Notes: generated by a model from the sequence alone, not told the origin. Shown: positions 43,101 through 52,650, numbered from the stretch's first letter. The stretch is 64,000 nucleotides of DNA from Omphiscola glabra (GCA_964017045.1 OZ024810.1:5698062-5762061), one strand, 5' to 3'. Made by a program: numbers and translations.

Positions 43101-43950
43101 CTGTAAGGAATGGGTCCTAGTCATTGGGGTGATAGTGACATCTGTAAGGAATGGGTCCTAGTCACTGGGCTGATAGTGACATCTGTAAGTAATGGGTCCT
43201 AGTCATTGGGCTGATAGTGACATCTGTAAGTAATGGGTCCTAGTCACTGGGCTGATAGTGGCATCTGTAAGTAATGGGTCCTAGTCACTGGGCTGATAGT
43301 GACATCTGTAAGTAATGGGTCCTAATCATTGGGCTGATAGTGACATCTGTAAGTAATGGGTCCTAATCATTGGGCTAATAGTGACATCTTTAAGTAATGG
43401 GTCCTAGTCATTGGGCTGATAGTAGCATCTGTAAGTAATGGGTCCTAGTCACTGGGCTGATAGTGACATCTGTAAGTAATGGGTCCTAATCATTGGGCTG
43501 ATAGTGACATCTGTAAGGAATGGGTCCTAGTCACTGGGCTGATAGTGACATCTGTAAGTAATGGGTCCTAGTCATTGGGCTGATAGTGACATCTGTAAGT
43601 AATGGGTCCTAGTCACTGGGCTGATAGTGGCATCTGTAAGTAATGGGTCCTAGTCACTGGGCTGATAGTGACATCTGTAAGTAATGGTGTCCTAATCATT
43701 GGGCTGATAGTGACATCTGTAAGTAATGGGTCCTAGTCACTGGGCTGATAGTGACATCTGTAAGTAATGGGTCCTAGTCACTGGGCTGATATTGACATCT
43801 GTAAGTAATGGGTCCTAGTCATTGCGCTGATAGTGACATCTGTAAGTAATGGGTCCTAGTCACTGGGCTGATAGTGACATCTGTAAGTAATGGGTCCTAA
43901 TCATTGGGCTGATAGTGACATCTGTAAGTAATGAGTCCTAGTCACTGGGC
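37200..43950. repeat. higher-order block F: two tandem copies of 81-83 monomers
   Basis: The one-base-longer monomer with ATGGTGTCC occurs at 40277 and 43681, and ATTGCGCTG near 40417 and 43821, in each case 3,404 bp apart (83 monomers plus 1 bp). At the left ends, GACATATG near 37232 and 40554 and GGGATGATAG (37306 and 40628) are 3,322 bp apart (81 monomers plus 1 bp). The two-monomer difference is a local duplication that gives a second GGGATGATAG at 40710, exactly 82 bp later. Copies match until about 40530 and 43930. Confidence 0.83.
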
Positions 43951-46242
43951 TGATAGTGACATCTGTAAGTAATGGGTCCCATTCATTGGTCTGATAGTGA
44001 CATCTGTAAGGAATGAGTCCTAGTCATTGGGCTGATAGTGACATCTGTAAGTAATAGGTCCCAGTCATTGGTCTGATAGTGACATCTGTAAGTAATGGGT
44101 CCCAGTCATTGGTCTGATAGTGACATCTGTAAGTAATGGGTTCCAGTCATTGGTCTGATAGTGACATCTGTAAGTAATGGGTCCCACTCATTGGTCTGAT
44201 AGTGACATCTGTAAGTAATGGGTCCTAGTCATTGGTCTGATAGTGACATCTGTAAGTAATGGGTTCTAGTCATTGGGCTGATAGTGACATCTGTAAGTAA
44301 TGAGTCCTAGTCATTGTGCTGATAGTGACATCTGTAAGTAATGAGTCCTAGTCACTGTGCTGATAGTGGCATCTGTAAGTAATGGGTCCTAGTCACTGGG
44401 CTGATAGTGGCATCTGTAAGTAATGGGTCCTAGTCACTGTGCTGATAGTGGCATCTGTAAGTAATGGGTCCTAGTCACTGGGCTGATAGTGACATCTGTA
44501 AGTAATGGGTCCTAGTCACTGGGCTGATAGTGACATCTGTAAGTAATGGGTCATAGTCACTGGGCTGATAGTGGCATCTGTAAGTAATGGGTCCCAGTCA
44601 TTGGGCTGATAGTGACATCTGTAAGTAATGGGTCCTAGTCATTGGACTGATAGTGACATCTGTAAGTAATGGGTCCTAGTCACTGGGCTGATAGTGACAT
44701 CTGTAAGTAATGGGTCCTAGTCATTGGGCTGATAGTGACATCTGTAAGTAATGGGTCCTAGTCACTGGGCTGATAGTGACATCTGTAAGGAATGGGTCCT
44801 AGTCACTGGGCTGATAGTGACATCTGTAAGGAATGGGTCCTAGTCATTGGGCTGATAGTGACATCTGTAAGTAATGGGTCCTAGTCACTGGGCTGATAGT
44901 GACATCTGTAAGTAATGGGTCCTAGTCACTGGGCTTATAGTGACATCTGTAAGGAATGGGTCCTAGTCACTGGGCTGATAGTGACATCTGTAAGTAATGG
45001 GTCCTAGTCACTGGGCTGATAGTGACATCTGTAAGTAATTGGTCCTAGTCACTTGCTGATAGTGACATCTGTAAGTAATGGGTCCTAGTCACTGGGCTAA
45101 TAGTGACATCTGTAAGTAATGGGTCCCAGTCATTGGGCTGATAGTGACATCTGTAAGTAATGGGTCCTAGTCACTGGGCTGATAGTGACATCTGTAAGTA
45201 ATGGGTCCTAGTCAATGGGCTGATAGTGACATCTGTAAGTAATGGGTCCTAGTCACTGGGCTGATGGTGACATCTGTAAGTAATGGGTCCCAGTCATTGG
45301 GCTGATAGTGACATCTGTAAGTAATGGGTCCTAGTCACTGGGCTGATAGTGACATCTGTAAGTAATGGGTCCCAGTCACTGGGCTGATAGTGACATCTGT
45401 AAGGAATGAGTCCCAGTCACTGGGCTGATGGTGACATCTGTAAGTAATGGGTCCCAGTCATTGGGCTGATGGTGACATCTGTAAGTAATGGGTCCCAGTC
45501 ACTGGGCTGATGGTGACATCTGTAAGTAATGGGTCCCAGTCACTGGGCTGATGGTGACATCTGTAAGTAATGGGTCCTAGTCACTGGGCTGATAGTGACA
45601 TCTGTAAGTAATGGGTCCTAGTCACTGGGCTGATAGTGACATCTGTAAGTATTGGGTCCTAGTCACTGGTCTGATAGTGGCATCTTTAAGTAATTGGTCC
45701 TAGTCACTGGGCTGATAGTGACATCTGTAAGTAATGGGTCCTAGTCACTGGGTTGATAGTGACATCTGTAAGTAATGGGTCCTAGTCACTGGGCTGATAG
45801 TGACATTTGTAAGTAATGGGTCCTAGTCACTGGGCTGATAGTGACATCTGTAAGTAATGGGTCCTAGTCACTGGGTTGATAGTGACATCTGTAAGTAATG
45901 GGTCCTAGTCACTGGGCTGATATGGACATCTGTAAGTAATGGGTCCTAGTCACTGGTCTGATAGTGGCATCTGTAAGTAATGGGTCCTAGTCACTGGGCT
46001 GATAGTGACATCTGTAAGTAATGGGTCCTAGTCACTGGGCTGATAGTGACATCTGTAAGTAATGGGTCCTAGTCACTGGGCTGATAGTGACATCTGTAAG
46101 TAATGGGTCCTAGTCACTGGGCTGATAGTGACATCTGTAAATGTAAGTAATGAGTCCTAGTCACTGGGCTGATAGTGAAATCTGTAAGTAATGGGTCCTA
46201 GTCACTGGGCTGATATTGGCATGGGTTAGTAAATAGTAATGA

Positions 46243-46540
46243 ACAACACACCAAGTTCAAACCAAGTTCATACCACATATAGTCCTGGTAGCACTAGCAA
46301 CAGATCAACTTCATACCACATTTGGTCCTGGTAGCAACACACCAAGTTCATACCACATGAGGTCCTAGATGTGGATGTAATTCCTAGGTCTCATTCATAC
46401 TGGCGGCAAGACAACCACATTACTATATAGCAACAGACCATGTTCATGCTACATGTGGCCTTTGCTGTGGGTGTCATTCTCAGTTCACTGTCTGTCTGGT
46501 GACGGTGCAACCACCGTATATAATTCTACCCAAAAAAAAT
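46243..46540. repeat. degenerate repeats flanking the satellite on the right
   Basis: TTCATACCACA recurs at about 46268, 46310 and 46348, each time followed by GTCCTGGTAG or GGTCCTAG. A longer copy of about 98 bp starts near 46342 and again near 46440 (AAGTTCATACCACATG against ATGTTCATGCTACATG, continuing into GATGTGGATGT against GCTGTGGGTGT). Copies are heavily diverged. No coding sequence is seen here. Confidence 0.6.
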
Positions 46541-46689
46541 GAACAATTCTGTTCAGCACCGCCATCTCACTTATCGATTCTCGTATTCACGCATGTTTTG
46601 ATTCAAGGAATTGACTGGAATTGATCTCAGGTTACCAGAACGGACCAAGTTTGTAAGGGAGACATTTATTTTCCTGGTCTGACTTATAG

Positions 46690-46756
46690 AGCACAGACAA
46701 AAACGTGCATGTAGAGTCACCGAAAGATGCTTTATGCTTTGGACATCAATGTTAAT
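46690..46756 (+). other. weak candidate internal exon
   Basis: A pyrimidine-rich stretch ending CTTATAG (46683-46689) precedes 67 nt that can be read as 21 open codons (start HRQKRACRV). GTAAGA, a reasonable donor, follows at 46757. Nothing in the peptide is recognised, and one open 67-nt stretch could be chance. The opposite strand is also open for 74 codons (46571-46795), likewise without recognisable content. Confidence 0.18.
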
Positions 46757-47114
46757 GTAAGAAGACGGGCGATATCTTAATGATGCATTCAACAAATCGC
46801 TAGTTTGTGATAGTTCCCTAAACCGATTGCATGAATGCGTGTTAAAATGGTTTATTGAATCTCACTTTGCTGTTTAGATTCCCTCTTTTGTTTCAACGGA
46901 TTTCTCCTGGACCTTCGCATCTCTCCTCTGGCCGATTCTTATTGCCCATTTTGTTTATAAATTCCCACATTAACTCAATACGGTCTGTTATATTTTCTTT
47001 TCATGTCTCTGTAACTATGTCCCGCACATTATAGCCTCTGTTTCTTGGCACAATATATCCCAACATGATGTTAAGCCTTAGTCAGCTTCTATAGTAAGTC
47101 TTTTTATCCTACAG

Positions 47115-47276
47115 GTTTACGTATTTGGGGATAAGTGTGTAAGTTTGGTCATACAAGGCATTTATCCCAAACCATCAGCATACCTGTTAGGTGTTTATTT
47201 AACAGTGTCCGAAATGGGAGAGTTCGTGAACATCGGGAAAGCTCAGCCAAGGAACCTTTGCAGTATAGTATCAGAA
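47115..47276 (+). other. candidate exon with two possible donors
   Basis: A good acceptor (CTTTTTATCCTACAG, ending 47114) is followed by a frame open from 47115 to 47372. It reads VYVFGDKC, then IYPKPSAYLLGVYLTV, then GEFVNIGKAQPRNLCSI. There are two possible 5' splice sites: a perfect GTAAGT at 47139, giving a 24-nt micro-exon of eight codons, and a weaker GTAATG at 47277, giving a 162-nt exon of 54 codons. I do not recognise the protein. The frame turns low-complexity after 47340, so the open frame as a whole is unlikely to be a single-exon gene. No partner exon can be assigned. Confidence 0.33.
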
Positions 47277-47381
47277 GTAATGTCATATTTTAAACCTTTT
47301 ACATGGAATAAACCTCGCCAACTACAGCATCTCGTGATATTTTTTTTTTGGTTTAACTTTCTTGTGTATTGAATGATGTGT

Positions 47382-47643
47382 ATTCTGTTCAGTGTCGTAG
47401 TGAGGGGGTTGGCAAGGGGGGGGGCATCATGCCCCGGGCGCTACTCACAAAAGGGGAGCCAAATGGTATATTTTACTATAATATTGTATGGTTTTCGAAT
47501 ATGGGGCGCTAAAAAGGTATTGGGGCGATAAAAAGGTATTGGGGGCGCTAAAAAGGTAGTGGGGGCGCTAAAAAGGTATTGGGGCGCTAAAAAGGTATTG
47601 TGCCCCGGGCGCGAGTTAAGCTCGCTACGCCACTGATTCTGTT
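47382..47643 (+). mobile_element. hAT-type MITE with terminal inverted repeats and 8-bp target duplication
   Basis: The element spans 47390-47635 (246 bp). It begins CAGTGTCGTAGTGAG and ends CTCGCTACGCCACTG; these ends are inverted repeats matching at 13 of 15 positions. It is flanked by a perfect 8-bp direct repeat ATTCTGTT (47382-47389 and 47636-47643). The CAGTG start plus an 8-bp target duplication is the hallmark of the hAT superfamily. There is no coding capacity, so it is non-autonomous and would depend on a hAT transposase supplied in trans. Inside are about five tandem copies of a roughly 20-bp unit (GGGGCGCTAAAAAGGTATT) and GCCCCGGGCGC near both ends. A second copy in the opposite orientation starts at 63891. 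Confidence 0.9.
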
Positions 47644-49074
47644 GTCACTGTTGTTTGGTGTCACGATTGGTCGATGGATCAATACATGCTGCGCTTTTTT
47701 AATTTAAAAAAAATCTCGTAAAATTCGAGGGTAAATATTTTCAGAATTATTGAGATGGACATCTGGAAAAAAAAGGGTGGGGGTTTGTTTCTAATCGCTG
47801 CGATGTCTATTGGGGGGGGGGGGGGCTATCTCATCGTTAGGATGTCCATCTGAGGGGGCACGATGGGGTCACGTGACGACGTGACGTGGGGGCGCTGTAG
47901 GCAGGCCTCCGATCAGTTTACTCGGGACCAGCTTGATCCGGGCACGTTCTGACGACTGCCAAGTCTGACGTCACACAGCCAAGCCATGATTAGCTTTATT
48001 GTGTGCTGGACCCCATGGTTTCAGGTGTATTGATCAGATTATGTACCCGGTCTTGGCAGTGGCGGTGACGCAATCATAGGACAAGTGGTTATGTAATAAC
48101 TAACGATGTAATCAACACTGTGTAAGTGTGACGTCATTTAGCTTTTGATAATATCATTTATACGAAACCAAAACTGACTGCTTCGATACTTCATGTGTGT
48201 CGAATGTTTTAGAAAAATTCAGCTGGAGTCACACAAAAATTTGTTCTGGAAAATCTCAAATCAAATTTTTAAAATAATCTTCACCTCTTCCACTTTTTAA
48301 AACTTCAAGTAGCACCAGTTTGGGATACATGAGAAATATAACAGCTAAGGTGTGCCACCTCTGGATACGCCGATGTTGTCGGGCTATTGATCACGTGACG
48401 AACATCTGTGTGGTATTTATGTAATCTACTGACCACTGTATGGCGTATGGGTGAGCACGTTTTAATGTAAGCCAGGAACAGACTGTGTCATTATCGTGGA
48501 TGGACAAGATTTGGCCGGAGCTTTGAGTGGAGGGGGGGGGGAGCAATGAACATTTACAGGGCTTAATCATAGGGCATAGAAGGCAAGTACATGTGTGCCC
48601 CTAACGACTGGAGCTAAAGGAAATGCCCTCTCAAAGGCTTTCCCATTTAACAAATGGATTCTTCCTTCCCACGGATATGTCTTTCCGTTCATTATGATGT
48701 CATAAAAGACAGATGGATATGTCTTGCAATCACTCAAAATTGCACAATAGGAAAATGGAAATGTCCTTCCTTTCCAATATCCACCCCCCCCCCCCCCCAC
48801 ACACACACACATGGTTGACATGAGCACTGGATATATCACACTATTGTAATTACTTTGTTCCAATCTAATGAACCATGTCAAAGTGTTCAACGTTGCTGGA
48901 TGTGGTTTCTAACACATAAATAGAACTTGTTCAATGTGTTCTAAAACTACATCTTTAAGAAATGGACACATCGTTCAATTATACAGACACTATTTGATAT
49001 AAATACAATAGACATCTGCATTCGACGTTTGAAACATTTTTGTTTTTCAAGTTAAGAGTTGTACCCGTGAGCGT
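47644..49074. other. no gene seen; homopolymer G/C runs and a short inverted repeat
   Basis: This 1.4-kb stretch has no recognisable coding sequence. It contains a 14-G run (47812-47825), a 10-G run (48532-48541), and a 15-C run followed by (AC)6 at 48784-48810. An 11-bp inverted repeat (AGATGGACATC at 47753-47763, GATGTCCATCT at 47841-47851) encloses the first G-run. A 107-codon minus-strand open frame (48567-48890) translates the G/C run as polyglycine and is not credible as a gene. Confidence 0.6.
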
Positions 49075-50580
49075 TAGTTGTTGGCCTTCTGAAATACACT
49101 TTTTGTTGCAAGGGTTTCGCGCATCCTAAGCCAGTCGTACTCATCATACACTGCTGTTGGCCGGCTGGGACGTTGCTCAGCATTGATCTCTAATTCGTCG
49201 ATGCTCCTTTTGCTAACATCCTTAAATCGCAGCCGTCATTGAGTCTTGCCCACTCTGCCAACTCTCAAACAGGAGATCTTCTGGATTACGGCCTTCCTAC
49301 ATTGTCCTTACATGGTCTAACCAGCGGAGGCGCCTCTTGCTAATAGTGAACATGCTACACATTTTGGGGCGTTCCAAAACCTAAGTGTCAGCACTTTGTC
49401 CTGCCATCGAATGTGCAAAATGCGACGCAGGCATCTTTGTTGGAAGCTGTTGAGACCGCGCCATTGAAGGTTACTGTGTTGAGCATGGTGTCGTAAAAAT
49501 GACTGTATGATTGCGATTGTTGGGAACAACCTGTATTATGCACAGTACTGACCAGAACACTGCGACTGACCAAGTCCAATCCCATGGTGAGATCTTTTAC
49601 AGCAATGTAAAGAGGCCTATGCAGTTCACAAAACTTCTCCAGTAGCTATGGTACTCTGTGTAGATGCGGTTAGCCAGAGTCTGCAAGTGCATACGTCTTT
49701 CAAACTAAGCCAATAGGAGAGAAGCTCCTTGGTAATTGTTACAATCACTGCTGTCACCTTTATTTTTGTTACGATCTTAGCGTCTCACGTGTCCAAAAGA
49801 ATGTAACCTGCTTCCCAACACAGAAAGAGGAGCTCATGTAATGGCTGAAGTAGTATTGGTTTTCCATTTGTGAGGAGTTCAGTAGGAATGACGTCAATCC
49901 ATGGAGCCTTCCCATAAGCAAAGTTATCAGTTGCATTTGTCAGCTCCTGCAATGTTGGCTCTTTATGAAGTTTTTCCATCATTGACAAGACTGGTATAGT
50001 ATCTAGTGCGGTCTCAGAAAACAACATTCTTTGTTGCATATAGTTCATGATAACTTGACCCGTCTTTGACTTTGAGGTGTGCAGTGTTTAAAGAGTGTGG
50101 ACCTAATGCCCTCTTGATGCCCTCGTGCATGCCCCTACATCCCCGATGTCGGTTGATGCCCTCGTGCATGCCCCTACATCCCCGATGTCGGATGATGCCC
50201 TCGTGCATGCCACTACATCCCCGATGTCGGTTGATGCCCTCGTGCATGCCCCTACATCCCCGATGTCGGATGATAAGCTTATACCGTAGTGGTGGGCAGT
50301 CTGCTTGAATTGTCTTGTTGTGTGCAGTTCTGAGAGCCTATAGTATACGAGTGCAAGGTACATTCATGTAGGCAAGCAGTGCTTTTCTCTTTGTCTCAGC
50401 TATAGTTTTGTCATATCCTTCCAATACACCCCTATACCAGTTTCTATATTAATGCTCCTTCCTTCCATAGGCGGAGATGGCTCAATCGCACACATCTTCT
50501 GATAGATGAGTCTCCTCGGCGTAGAGAGTGCCAACTGGTGACCCTCTTGAAAGGTCATCTTGCAACACACTCGTCAACTT
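49075..50580 (-). pseudogene. decayed LINE (non-LTR retrotransposon) reverse transcriptase
   Basis: Read on the minus strand, fragments in several frames follow the order of a LINE ORF2. They are: AETKRKALLAY and ALRTAHNKTIQ (linker, about 50290-50400); RGMHEGIKRALGP (about 50100); HELYATKNVV and ALDTIP (about 50000); PTLQELTNATDNFAYGKAP with PTELL (fingers, about 49870-49960); NKGDSSDCNNYQGASLL (about 49690-49760); RCLRRILHIRWQDKV (about 49390-49440); SKRRLRWLDHVRTM (about 49310-49350); and RLRFKDVSKRSIDE (about 49190-49240). Intact relatives catalyse target-primed reverse transcription. This copy is dead: it has several frameshifts and stops, and the segment between NNYQGASLL and RCLRRIL is far too short, so the catalytic YADD region is missing. 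No endonuclease domain is seen upstream. The clade is not certain. A 39-bp tandem repeat lies inside it at 50116-50272. Confidence 0.88.
50116..50272 (-). repeat. 39-bp minisatellite made from LINE coding sequence, 4 copies
   Basis: Units start at 50116, 50155, 50194 and 50233, with GATGCCCTCGTGCATGCC as the conserved core on the plus strand. On the minus strand each unit is 13 codons in frame with the LINE protein: RGMHEGI plus a variable NRHRGC-like part. It runs directly into KRALGP of the linker upstream of the reverse transcriptase. A single RGM-EGIK motif is what LINE relatives carry here, so the extra copies are a later in-frame amplification. Confidence 0.9.
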
Positions 50581-50635
50581 CTGCGTTATTGTTGTTTTTT
50601 GGCACGATTTGGGGGGGGGGGCGGGGGTCTCTGAG

Positions 50636-50717
50636 CAGTAAGCGTTAATTGCTTGAGCTGGGGCTGTTAATTGCTTGAGCAGTGGATGTTAATTGCTTGA
50701 GCAGTGGATGTTAATTC
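50636..50717. repeat. 22-bp minisatellite, about 3.5 copies
   Basis: GTTAATTGCTTGAGC recurs at 50644, 50666 and 50688 with 22-bp spacing; a truncated GTTAATT ends the array near 50716. Confidence 0.9.
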
Positions 50718-51391
50718 ATGGACATCACTTAATTTAGCGTAATGCAATGTATTTGGCATTAATCTTAATCTGATTGCTTTATGAAAATGCAACACACGTT
50801 GATATATTTAGATTTTTTTTAAACAGACGTGTTTGAAAAGCCTTCCAAACTAGGGACGTATTTAACCAAAATTGTCAATACCAACAAACAGAAAGAATCA
50901 TTTGACCCATTTATGGTTGTACTTTGAAGCACGTTAAAGTACATAACGCTCACTTACAAACGGAAACAGTTTCTGATAGAATATAACGGGGGGTCCATCA
51001 ACATTTTTTGTTCACTAGATAATCCCACGATAACACATAATCATGGGGAGGGAGACATGGACACAGCCAAATGTCCCCAAACACTGGAGCGGGGTAGCCC
51101 GAAAATATTTGAACCCGAACTCCTACTGACCTCACTAATAATACTCCACTCACCAGGGTTTCAGCTACCGTAAATATACGGACATGCGGTAAAAACTTCG
51201 GCCTAAAATGAAAAGTTAAAGTACGTAAGAATTTTTAAATGTCTGTTAAACAAATGAACTTTTGAAACAACTATCTTTTGAAGCTAAACAATGCGGGATA
51301 ACTCTCATTATTTATGCATAGTTTCTTATCTATAGTTTAAACCATTTTTACAGTATCATGGGTTGTAAAAAAAAAGCCTCAAGCCTAATGG
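50718..51391. other. no gene or repeat recognised
   Basis: AT-rich sequence with stops in all frames at short intervals. I see no RNA gene, no transposon end and no exon with convincing splice signals on either strand. Confidence 0.55.
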
Positions 51392-51735
51392 TCATAGAGA
51401 CACAGAGACATAAGACATACAGTCATAAGACACAGAGTCAAAAGACATAGAACATAGATTTGTAGAGTCATAAGACATAAAGTGATAGAGACATAAAGTC
51501 ATACGATATAGAGTCATAACACATAGAGACATAAGACAGACATAAAGTCATGTGACATAGAGACATATAGTCCTATATCATAGAGTCATAAGACATATAG
51601 TCATAGAGTCATAAGGCATAGAGTCATAAGACATAGAGACATAGAGTCATTGAGAAATAAGACATAGTCATAAGACATAGAATCATAGAGTCATACGACA
51701 TAGAGTCATAAGACACATAGTGATAGAAACATAGA
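51392..51735. repeat. low-complexity GACATA/GTCATA-type repeat
   Basis: An irregular mixture of ATAGAGTCATAAGAC, AGAGACATA and ATAAAGTCATA elements with an approximate 7-8-bp sub-period. No unit keeps perfect register, so the array is old or slippage-driven. Confidence 0.85.
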
Positions 51736-51785
51736 CAAGCAAAAATACTTAATACTTTCAACAAGTTTATTATACAAATTTCATC

Positions 51786-52195
51786 TGTAAATTGCGTAGA
51801 TTTAGAACATTTGTCTGTGAATTGCGTAGATTTAGAACATTTTTCTGTACATTTCGTAGATTTAGAACATTTGTCTGTACATTGCGTATAGATTTAGAAC
51901 ATTTGTCTGTACATTGTGTAGATTTAGAACATTTGTCTGTACATTGCGTATAGATTTAGAACATTTGTCTGTACATTGTGTAGATTTAGAACATTTGTCT
52001 GTACATTTCGTAAATTTAGAACATTTGTCTGTACATTGCGTATATATTTAGAACATTTGTCTGTACATTGTGTATAGATTTAGAACATTTGTCTGTACAT
52101 TGTGTAGATATAGAACATTTGTCTGTACATGCGTAAATTTAGAACATTTGTCTGTACATTTCGTAGATTTAGAACATTTGTCTGTACATTTCATT
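51786..52195. repeat. 30-32-bp minisatellite, about 13 copies
   Basis: Each unit contains TAGATTTAGAACATTTGTC followed by TGTACATTGCG or TGTACATTTCG. Some units have two extra bases (GTATAGATTT instead of GTAGATTT), giving 32 bp. It ends about 30 bp before the next, unrelated minisatellite. Confidence 0.93.
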
Positions 52196-52221
52196 TGATT
52201 GGGTTGGCTCACATTGGGAGC

Positions 52222-52650
52222 GCCATGCTCGTGTGTCTCATCAACGTACTTACACAGTGCCATGCTCGTGTGTCTCATCAACGTACTTACACAGTGCCAT
52301 GCTCGTGTGTCCAATCAACGCACTTAAACAGTGCCATGCTCGTGTGTCTCATCAACGTACTTACACAGTGCCATGCTCGTGTGTCTCATCAACGTACTTA
52401 CACAGCGCCATGCTCGTGTGTCTCATCAACGTACTTACACAGTGCCATGCTCGTGTGTCCCATCAACGCACTTACACAGTGCCATGCTCGTGTGTCTCAT
52501 CAACGTACTTACACAGTGTCATGCTCGTGTGTCTCATCAACGTACTTACACAGTGCCATGCTCGTGTGTCTCGTCAACGTACTTACACACTGCCATGCTC
52601 GTGTGTCCCATCAACGCACTTACACAGCGCTGCGTGTGTCTCGTCCATCA
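52222..52650. repeat. 37-bp minisatellite, 11 copies plus a truncated one, with a 4-unit higher-order pattern
   Basis: CATGCTCGTGTGTC starts at 52224, 52261, 52298, 52335, 52372, 52409, 52446, 52483, 52520, 52557 and 52594, always 37 bp apart. A deleted twelfth unit follows at 52631. Units at 52298, 52446 and 52594 share the variant CMATCAACGCAC in place of CTCATCAACGTAC, i.e. every fourth unit (148 bp). The unit lacks plus-strand stops in all three frames, so open frames of up to 228 codons run through it. I do not regard them as genes. Confidence 0.95.

Larger units (their letters stand above)
1180..46231. repeat. 45-kb satellite array, 41-bp monomer, about 1,098 copies
   Basis: The monomer reads in order GGGCTGATAGTGAC, ATCTGTAAGTAATGGG, TCCTAGTCACT. 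The cytosine of GCTGATAG was followed as a phase marker from 1182 to 46210. The distance fits 1,098 monomers with only seven of changed length: five of 42 bp (near 3543, 6248, 7151, 40282 and 43687), one of 40 bp near 45052 and one of 47 bp near 46137. Recurrent substitutions define monomer types: TGATAG/TGTTAG, GACATC/GGCATC, AGTAATGGGTC/AGGAATGAGTC/AGGAATGACTC, CCTAGTC/CCCAGTC, and CACTGGG/CATTGGG/CATTGGT/ACTTTGGG. Since 41 is not a multiple of three and the unit holds several stop triplets, no long frame stays open on either strand. No spacers are present, so it is not a CRISPR array. Function is unknown; a heterochromatic or structural satellite is the default reading. Confidence 0.98.

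Noticed and set aside
1180..46231. Large CRISPR array
   Set aside because: Units are contiguous with no unique spacers, the whole 41 bp repeats, and the context is eukaryotic with transposons and exon-like islands.
1180..46231. CENP-B-box-like motif in the satellite
   Set aside because: No match to the CENP-B box pattern was seen in the monomer. A centromeric role cannot be argued from sequence alone.
47753..47851. MITE suggested by an 11-bp inverted repeat
   Set aside because: The arms are short, no target duplication flanks them, and the interior is a G-run; chance or slippage is as likely.
48567..48890. 107-codon minus-strand open frame
   Set aside because: It includes a polyglycine run from a C homopolymer and shows no family signature or conserved motif.
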